From Ceratothoa steindachneri (Eukaryota > Arthropoda > Malacostraca > Isopoda > Cymothoidae): DNA of 64,000 nt. Below, in pieces: positions 56,164-64,000 of this stretch (its first letter is position 1; every line of letters starts with the position of its first letter). The notes beneath the pieces were generated by a model. The model was not told where the DNA came from. It did not search any database and saw only the letters and a program-made list of their open reading frames with translations. The DNA lies in assembly GCA_963969495.1 (NCBI GenBank), contig OZ018321.1, positions 125,616,218-125,680,217 of the forward strand. Reading direction: 5' to 3'. The position numbers were made by a program, and so were the translations under genes.

Positions 56164-57420
56164 CTATAGGACAATAACCATTATCATTTTGCAGTAAGGT
56201 TGGCAACTTAATTCTTTATATTTTAAAGTGTCAAAAGGTGCTCTTTTACCATTATCTATCCTTTCGAACGGTCCAATTAACCAACTTAAATTATAATAAA
56301 CCAATCCCACTAACTCTATCAAACTCTTAAGCTTGAATTTGTTTAAGCGTTCTAAGCAAAGGGCTTGAAAGTCAGTATCGACTTTCGACTTTTTGAATTT
56401 ATGCAAGGCCTTGGGGTCGTGATCAGAATGACAATTCCTTTTGAACCAGCCATTTTTTGTTTACCCCCTCAGGAAGGAGTTACCCGAAAGGGCCAAACTT
56501 ACCTATTTAGTATGTTCTGGAACATTAAGGCTGACCTCGCCTAGCTGAATTTTATGTTACTTCATTTGGTCATTCTTTATCTTTATGCTAACATTTTTTT
56601 TAGAATTTAACGTGTCAAAGGTCGTATTTTTACTATTATCTATTCAGAATTGTATGCGCTTCGCTACTGTGAATCTATCTTTCGTTGGTAGCCGTTGGGA
56701 TTTATTTAAACTTCTTCAATTGCGAAGGTTTGCTTAAAAGTTCCAAGGTATTGTCCTTTGAAAGTAAAGGTCTATAAAGTATTGTTCACTTAGGAATTCA
56801 TTGGGATCAAGGAAAGATAAGCCATCCCACTAACCTCTAGTAAAGAGAAGCTATCCTGACATTTACTTGGTAACGATAAGCCTTCCCTAAAGATGAAATA
56901 ATGGGAAGGAAATCACAAAACATTTCAACAAATTTATTTAATAAAGCGACATTGCAACTGGCAATTGCTTCGCAAAAATTTAGGTTAATTAATGAATATA
57001 CTTTGTGAAAAGGCTTTGTGCAGATTTAGCGAAAGAATCTATACATATCAATTAGCGTAAATTTAGAAATATTCATTACCCCGCCTGCTTAAACAGAAAT
57101 TTCTTAACAGCACTAAATATTCTTTCAATCCACTTCTGTGAGGATATTTTTAAATTAAATACAAGACTAAATACGAATTGAAAAGTAACATTTGTTTTGC
57201 TACACTGTTTATTTTGGCCCTTCTACACAAATTTTTCCATTATAGATCTTCTTTTTTATTCCAATGTGTAAACACTTTTGCACTTAAGTTCGGTTCTTAG
57301 TAGACACTTTTGCTTCATAAAATTGATGATTGGTAATGGATCATCTTTAAGTAAATAAAAATAATCTTTTACTTAGTAAAGATAAGCCATCCTGAAATTT
57401 ACTTGGTAAAGATAAACCTT

Positions 57421-58145
57421 CATCTTTTGGTAGGGATGGCTTATCTTTACTTGATCAATGATGGAGACTTTAGGGTATTATGTAAATATTGTTCATCTGA
57501 GAACTCTTTTCCCATTCAGTGTATTATCTGAAAATATATGTTAATCTATTAGTCCCTGTTTTCGACTGTTTTTAATTGCAATAAAGGTTTTTTGCGTTCA
57601 GAGTAATTTTTGGTCACATGGCAAGTGTAGAAATATCTTCCTTGGGAACCACTTTCAGTAAAATAACTTATATATTGGGTGGCCTCGGCCCCGGAATATA
57701 TCTCTTGGCAAAGTACGAGTATGACATAGACCGATGGCCTATATTTTGGCCAAGAAAATCGTTTTGTAATCAAATGTCGCCGGTCTTGATCAAGGTATGT
57801 TTAAAAATAAACTAAATACTCTCAATTACCATGTGCAAATGATTATGATTATGATGATCAAATTTGAGGTTGTGGATGAACAGGATTTGATTACCAAAGA
57901 TATTATGCAGGTTTAGGTGGTGAACAAGAAGTATAGGTTAGCTATAATTGAAATCTATCACTGCAGTGGGTAAGTTAAGTTACCTAGAACCTCTTCTAAA
58001 GAGGTCATTTTACCCAAAATAAATTTACCCTGTTTTGAAGTTAATGTGCTTCAGTGCAATAACTTTAATTATCTTTATTAAAACACAATTCATATTTCGG
58101 ATATTTTACATTCCAAAAATATTGCTTACCTCCTTGTCATCTAAA
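57421..58145. other. no identified gene
   Basis: Starts with a further GGATGGCTTATCTTTAC motif in the opposite orientation to those in the arm. Otherwise nothing recognised. Confidence 0.5.
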
Positions 58146-58149
58146 AATA

Positions 58150-58508
58150 GCGTCTTTACGACTGTTAGACGGATTTACCAGATCTGGTGACCAGTATCTT
58201 GAAACATACGAACTACTAAAAGACTGACAGACCAGAGAGTTATTGTACAATCACATGTGCCTGCAATCCTTGAATTGATAGAGCCTCAAAATAACCTCCA
58301 ATCTCTTGGAGAATTCCGTGCTGTTTACGAATGTTCTTTGCGTAGTTTTAAATCTATGAGCATAGACGTGAGTGACAAGGAATTCTTCATTGTGGCCGTA
58401 TTATTTAGAAAGTTTCGCTCTAAATTAGAAACCAAATACATAGATCTCTTAATGAGAATACTGATTATCGGAATTTTTATAAGTTTGAGATGCCTTAGAG
58501 AAGCATAA
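58150..58508 (+). pseudogene. BEL/Pao gag-like fragment (DUF1759-like)
   Basis: The plus strand reads TYELLKD-stop-QTRE and, after a frame change, VIVQSHVPAILELIEPQNNL, then SLGEFRAVYECSLRSFKSMS and KEFFIVAVLFRKF. This matches the gag region of BEL/Pao elements, in which RxxxQSHxxALLxL, LRxLYDxVExxLRSLKxLG and xxVPVLxxKLP follow each other. The protein would be the capsid-type part of the retroelement. Only about 110 codons are readable. No LTR is seen. The pol relic at 31.7-33.0 kb is on the other strand and is not part of the same copy. Confidence 0.55.
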
Positions 58509-58514
58509 ACTCGT

Positions 58515-58950
58515 GTTGTGCTTTTCTCATGTAAACGAACGCTCAATATAAACCTCAAACTAAGACGGAAAATTTTATAGAGGTTAAATCTATAATTGGC
58601 TATAAATTCCCTCAATATTCACTATTTGATTAACACCATAGGATTTAAAAATGATCAAAATATAAAAACCCAAACATAAACTAAGACGCGCCAAGTTTCT
58701 GGGAATATACACCAATTGCTTACAATCAGGAGATAAAAATCTAAATTGCCATTTGAAATACAACTGTTTAACTTGTAATATCATTCTAGCCTCTGCTCTT
58801 CTCATATCACTAAAGATAAAACTGTGGAGGAAACGAAGGTTTTAATGTTTTTAATAGTGAATCCGGTGTTGCATTGCTCATTGGTCAGGTTAAGCTAAAT
58901 GTTCTATGCGATGTACAAATGTCAATGTATTATTTGACTAGGATTCCCAA
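58515..58950. other. no identified gene
   Basis: A+T-rich sequence between the gag-like fragment and the 3' end of the next retrotransposon. Confidence 0.5.
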
Positions 58951-59378
58951 AAGTCCTTTATTTTATTTTTTGTATTTTTTATTATATTTATTTATTCCAT
59001 ATTAATCCAATGTACAGTATAAACATATTACATTTTAAATCTTAAGGACAAGTTACAATAAGTTCTTATACATACTCGTATATATGTATATACATACAAA
59101 GATTAGTTATGGGCCCAAAATAAGTCAGTGACTTTTAGTGCAGAAAGTTAAAACTTAAGACTAAGAATAACATTATCAAGAATAAAATCCCTTCATGTTT
59201 ATAAAAATATAAACAACTTAGTATACATTTGAGAACCTAACCATTGTTAAGATTGCAAATAACGAATAATTATATTATTTAAATTTAGAGATAAATTAAA
59301 AAACTATTTATTTTTAGTGATTATTTCAAAATATCTGTAGTTAACATTGTCAACAGTCTTATATAAATAATAACATAT

Positions 59379-62300
59379 TTATAATGTATAAATCAAAGTA
59401 ATAGTACACAGTATAATAATGTACGGTAACAAATAAATACACAATAACAAAAACTGAATGGAAATATAGTAAGCCGAAATTATATTGTTTTTAAGAGCTT
59501 TTTTGAATTGAGCTAAATTGGTTTGGGATTTGATATTGTCGTCCAAGCCATTCCATATTTTGATATTTTGATAGATTTGTACAGAAAGCTACATTGTGAT
59601 TTTGATTTTGAATAGAGGGTGAAAGAAATTTTGTTTTATTGTGGGTTTGGTGTTTGTAACATATTAAATATATAGTTATTATAGGAACACTTTATTGTTT
59701 TGTAAAGGAATAAGGATGTTTGAAAAACAAAGAGATCATTTAATTTCAAAATTCTGGATTCTTTAAAATATCGATTAGTGTGCTCTTTGTAGTCAAGTTG
59801 ATGGATGGCTCGAATTTCTTTTTTCTGTAATATAACTAATTTATTGAGATAATTTTGATATTTTCCATACCAACTCTCTATGCCATATGTCAAGTAAGGT
59901 TGGACCATTGTCATATATAAAGAGTGGAGAATAGATTTAGGAAGAAACTTATTTAATTTATATAATATTCCAATCGATTTTGATAGTTTTGTTGAGATAT
60001 GCGTAATATGTTGTTTAAAACTCAGATTTTTATCAATAAAGATGCCTAGGAATTTGATCTGAGTAGTTTCATAGATTATTCCGTCGCCCATTTTAATATG
60101 GGACAATTCAATATTTTTTTTGTAAGAAAAAAGAATATATTTGGTTTTATCTACATTTATTGATAGTTTATTAACATTAAGCCACCTGAAGACATTTTCG
60201 AGTTCTTTATTTATTATAGATGCAATGTTGTTCGGTTTGTCATATGGCAAGGGAGTTGATAAGGCACTATCATCTATAAATTTAAACAGAGAAGATGTTT
60301 TAACAATATCATTAATATAGATTAAAAATAACAGTGGCCCTAGCACGGAGCCTTGTGGGACCCTAGTTGTAATATTAAGGTGGGATGAGTCTTGACCATT
60401 GACGGAGATAAATTGCTTTCTTTCAGTTAAATATAATTTGAACCAATTTTGACAGTTGCCTCTAATTCCGTACATAGCTAATTTTGACAGTAGAATATTA
60501 TGGTTGACACAATCGAAAGCCTTATTAGAATCGAGAAAAATTGAGAATACAATGTGGCCCTTTTCAATGTTATCATATAAATATTGAAGGTGGTTAATTA
60601 TCGCGTGAATCGTTGATTTCTGATGTCTAAAACCATATTGGTGTTTATACAACAATTAATTAGATTCCAGTAATTTCTAAAGTTTATTGAATGCTATTTT
60701 TTTTAATATTTTACTGAACATTGTAAGACATGAAATAGGGCGGTAATTGCTGACGTTTGTGAGGTCTCCGGCCTTTGGTAACGGTGTTACCCGAGCAACT
60801 TTTAATACACTTGGGAATATACCCTGCGTAAATGATTTATTAATTATTGATGCTAAAATTGGAGCAACTATATCAGAGATGTATTTTAAAATTTTAGTGG
60901 AGATTGAATTAATACCTGAATTTTGATTTTTTAGTAAACTAATGATTTTTTTTATATCGGCTACGCTTACAGGAGAAAAGAACAAGGAATTTGGTACATT
61001 AATCTCATTAAAATACGAAAGAAAAGATTTATCGACTATTTTGCAGGAGTCTGAGATTTTTTTACCTACGTTGACAAAAAAATTATTGAATTCATTCGCC
61101 TTTTCCTTATTGTCATCAACCGGTTTACCGACAATGATAATTTGTTTAATTTGGTTTGTTCCTTTAGTAATTTCACGTTTTATCACAGAATTGATCAATT
61201 TCCAAGTTTGTTTTATATTGTTTTTCGTTTGATTAAATCGTTCATGGTAATAATTTTTCTTGGCTATTTTAATTTGGTTAGTAACTTGATTCCGAAAATT
61301 TGTATATGTGTGTTCTGGAATTTGACTAAGCTTATAAAGAGAAAAGTATTTTTGATGTTATTTATAATTGCGTTTGTTATCCAAGGTTTTGTTTTGTGTT
61401 TATATGATATGGTTTTAGATTTTAGAGGACAATTAAGTTTAAAAGCAACGTCTAGCCTTGAAATTTACTCTTCGGTAGCAGAATCGATGACATTTATATA
61501 GGAAATTTCATATAGATTCTGATTTAGAACATAGTTATAGAAGTTTGATAAGGTATTTTCGTTAATTATGCTGTAGGTTATTTTACGGTTTTGATAAATA
61601 TTGTTCAAGTTGAAAAAAGACTTTCGGATCATGAATATAGGAAGATGGTCCGATATGTCACAAAGGAGAATACCGGAAATTTTCGGAGTGAACTCTGAAA
61701 ATATTGTCAATTAGTGTTGCTGAGTTTTGGTTTATTCTTGTCGGTTTTGTTATAATTTGAAGTAAGGAATGAGAATAAAAAGTATTGAGGAAGGACTGAG
61801 TTGATGCGTGGTTTTCAAAGTTTAATAGATCAAAGTTAAAATCTCCTGTAATTATTATGTCGTCATAGTTTGTAACATTGAAGTAATTGATTAATTCAGT
61901 AATCTTATCTATAAACATCTTAGGGTCACCAGAAAGAGGTCTATATACGGTTCCAATGATTATTGTTTTACCATTTGATTTTACTTCGATAAATAAAGTT
62001 TCAATATAGTTATAAGAAATACTAATTTTGTCAACTTTTTTAGTATTGAGTCTGTCAGATATATACACGCTTATACCCCCCCTATCTTGTTTAGGTCGCG
62101 TAGTGAATAAAAAGAGCTATAGTTTGGGACACTGATAAGGTGTTTATTATTAATTGTTAGCCAGCTCTCGGTGAATGCCAAAACGGAAAATTTATAATTA
62201 AGTGTTGACAAAAATATGGAAAATTCATCAATGTTTGCGTGCAAAGATCGAATATTAAAATTTAAAATGGACAGGTCTGTTTTTTCAAATGAAAATGTAG

Positions 62301-62424
62301 TGTTAAATTTATCACAATCATAGTATTGGTTTCTTACGTTATTTTCTTTAAAATTTGGATATAATTCATCAAAATGGTTTATGTCTGGATCGATATTATT
62401 GAAGTGATCGAGTTGAAAAAACAT
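59379..62424 (-). pseudogene. ORF2: endonuclease and reverse transcriptase (few lesions)
   Basis: About 1,015 codons. Endonuclease: LNFNIRSLHANIDEF (about 62,255), TESWL, GDFNFDLLNFE (about 61,830) and CDISDHLPIF (about 61,660), with catalytic signatures intact. Linker: KPWITNAIINNIK. RT: LPKAGDLTNVSNYRPIS (about 60,750), HQYGFRHQKST, FLDSNKAFDCVNH (motif A, about 60,525), VPQGSVLGPLLFLIYIND (about 60,340) and FIDDSAL (Ile in place of Ala in FADD). The frame changes near 59,640, and the tail IWNGLDDNIKSQ continues to a stop at 59,379. Lesions seen: a frameshift in a G-run near 62,072, one near 61,690, a stop at 61,463, a frameshift near 61,345, stops near 60,679 and 60,656, and the late frameshift. 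Otherwise complete. Confidence 0.88.
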
Positions 62425-62645
62425 AAAGGTAGTTCTATTTGAATTTAAAAATTAAAGGTTACAAATTGAAATTACGTATAAAATATCTATAAACAGTTAA
62501 AATACTATTTTTATGATAACTTTAATAAGAGAAAAAGGAATAAAGTATGTAATACAATTGAAATAAAAGTAAGTGAATGCTAGGTCAAAACATGATTTGT
62601 TTGTTTTTTTTCTCATCTAAAGCGGTAATATCGCCGAAGGTATTA

Positions 62646-63445
62646 TTACTGATCGTTCCAGAGATTATCACCATTAAAGTCTGCAAGCGTCGAATTGAGG
62701 TGTTCCGACAGAAAGTTTTGGAGGGCAGCTTGGATATTGATAACTATACGTAGGTCACGGCGACCGGTGGGTGATGGCAGGAAAACGTTGATGAATCCAT
62801 CTCTGGTAGTACAACCGGCGATCTTTGTGGAGAATTTCTTTTTAGCTTGGCGGAGGACAAAAAAGATTTTGTTGCGATTTGGAGTCAGTTGTTCGTTTAC
62901 ATAGAATGAAAGTTTGAATTCTTTGCATGCTGAGAACATATCACGCTTCAGATCACTTCTGCGCAACTTCACAATTATGTTTCTTTTGTCGGGACCTTGT
63001 ACTTTAGGCTTGGACCTAGACGATGAGCAACAGGGATGTCAGCTTCTTGCATTTTTATGTGGTAGTTATCTTTAATAAGTTTGCGGATGATATTGCTTCA
63101 GTTTTCATTATTGGTAGCTTCAGGTATATTGCCGGAGAATATAATCGTATCTCGTGTTTCATAAGCGTCGGAAGAATCAAACTTTTCTTCTAATTTTTCG
63201 ATTTTTTATCTCATTTCTTCGTTAGATTTAATGAGAGAGATGATTTTTTGTTCTTGTTTGGCAAAAGATGATTCAAAAAACTTAAAGAGAACGTTCATAA
63301 TGTCTTTGGCATCACCTGATAGCGTAGATGAGGAAATATGGGTCTGCAGTTCATTAAAATTAACTGGTTCGTTTAATTCAGTTTTTCCTCTTGTAATTGG
63401 AGTATATTTTTCTTTGTCTGCCTTCCTAAGAGTAGGAGGAGCCAT
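62646..63445 (-). pseudogene. ORF1: RNA-binding-type protein of the same element
   Basis: About 266 codons starting MAPPTLRKADKEKYTPITRG. A helical, probably coiled-coil part (FESSFAKQEQKIISLIKSNE) is followed by IIFSGNIPEATNNEN, DIPVAHRLGP, NIIVKLRRSDLKRDMFSA, YVNEQLTPNRNKIFFVLRQA and a C-terminal part with GFINVFLPSP. This is the RRM/C-terminal-domain-like pattern (SGxIP, HRLG, IIVKxxxRxxK, xNExLTP) of ORF1 proteins in several CR1/L1-like elements. It would bind the element RNA and help form the particle. Lesions: stops near 63,204 and 63,100, and a one-base frameshift near 63,015. About 220 bp separate it from ORF2. Confidence 0.8.
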
Positions 63446-63540
63446 TCTTTCTAAGGATGAATGGAGAAATGTGACAACAGTTCTTATCTGCTATGGGAGT
63501 TTGTTTAATTACTGGGGGAAACAGTAATGTTTATTTGTTA

Positions 63541-64000
63541 TAATTTTTACTTTGAAGGTTGTTAGGTTTTGATTGATGAGTGATTGTTTTAATTTATTAA
63601 TTCAAAGAGTGAAGAGATTAGTTAAACAAGATGGATGTGGCAACGCTGCACTTCTAATCACTCAGTTGAGTTAAGGCTTAATGGCTTTCAAAACAGAATC
63701 AGTGGGAACATGGGAATTTTCGACGTAATGCGGTAATATCACTTTATATGTCCAAATAAATTAACTTACATACGTAGATTTAAAATTTTAGTATTCAATG
63801 TAGTTTAAAAACACTAGTATTCACTTTTATTCGATAAATAAGCAATATCACTGTTTGTTGATGAAAACAAAGATTGATAAAGGAGACCGGGCAGCACACC
63901 TTCACTCTACGACATCCCTAAAACTAAGTTTGGCGATTGCTCCCAAGGTTAAAATGAGAATAAGCACTTCAGAGTTAAAGGGGAGTTAAAACTATATAAA
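63541..64000. other. upstream of the non-LTR element; nothing identified
   Basis: May include the element's 5' untranslated region, for which I see no boundary. Confidence 0.4.

Larger units (their letters stand above)
52965..57420 (-). repeat. IR2 right arm
   Basis: Mirror of 36,070-38,545, in two blocks (52,965-53,985 and 56,164-57,420) split by the arm-specific block 53,986-56,163. The outer part carries repeated AAAGATAAGCCATCC-type motifs, as does the left arm. The arms have scattered substitutions and small indels. Confidence 0.92.
58957..63540 (-). mobile_element. non-LTR retrotransposon (CR1/L2-like superfamily), relatively young
   Basis: Minus-strand element with ORF1 (RNA-binding type), ORF2 (endonuclease and reverse transcriptase, no RNase H) and a 3' region of about 420 bp ending in an A-rich, AATAAA-containing tail (58,957-59,000 as read here). 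The 5' end is not defined and could lie beyond 63,540. Its A+T-rich composition matches the surrounding DNA, unlike the element at 22-27 kb. It has far fewer lesions than the other non-LTR copies. The exact clade is not decided. Confidence 0.87.

Overview
The window is eukaryotic and A+T-rich. No host protein-coding gene, rRNA or functional tRNA can be supported. What can be recognised is transposable elements and their remains, plus two very large inverted repeats. An arthropod source is likely: the mariner, Merlin-like, BEL/Pao and CR1-like elements fit, and a short (TTAGG)n tract is present. The mariner family and the Tc1-type helix-turn-helix fragment at 42.6-42.8 kb look like families I associate with sea-louse (caligid copepod) genomes. 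That species-level guess is inference from memory.

Layout. 1-13.1 kb: a large inverted repeat (IR1). Two arms of about 2.9 kb face each other across a spacer of about 7.3 kb, and each arm carries the same mariner insertion. The spacer holds an older, different mariner remnant. 13.1-22.2 kb: A+T-rich DNA with a long near-palindrome containing a tRNA B-box-like motif (15.66-15.90 kb), a degraded mariner (16.0-17.0 kb) and a degraded Tc1-like transposase (17.95-18.76 kb). 22.2-27.4 kb: a conspicuously G+C-rich, two-ORF non-LTR retrotransposon on the minus strand (gag with zinc knuckles; endonuclease, reverse transcriptase, RNase H-like region and C-terminal CCHC). It is followed by an internally deleted mariner (27.5-28.4 kb). 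28.4-36.1 kb: A+T-rich DNA, a 45-bp minisatellite, a BEL/Pao pol relic, and two different Merlin/ISXO2-type transposase pseudogenes side by side.

36.1-57.4 kb: a second large inverted repeat (IR2). Its arms are at 36.07-38.55 kb and 52.97-57.42 kb, and a 2.2-kb block is present only in the right arm. Between the arms lie a nearly intact mariner (38.8-40.1 kb), an LTR-like G+C-rich island, a Tc1 N-terminal fragment, a Gypsy RT fragment, and a CR1-like non-LTR retrotransposon whose ORF1 carries a Cys-rich finger and an SGNH esterase. 57.4-64 kb: a BEL/Pao gag-like fragment and a relatively young non-LTR retrotransposon (ORF1 and ORF2, minus strand) with only about half a dozen visible lesions in ORF2.

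The genes do not form a pathway. Each element encodes its own mobility proteins, and every coding region read here carries at least one stop, frameshift or deletion. The value of the window lies in its structure and history: inverted duplications that post-date a mariner insertion, nested elements, and several terminal or hairpin structures that could matter for mobility.
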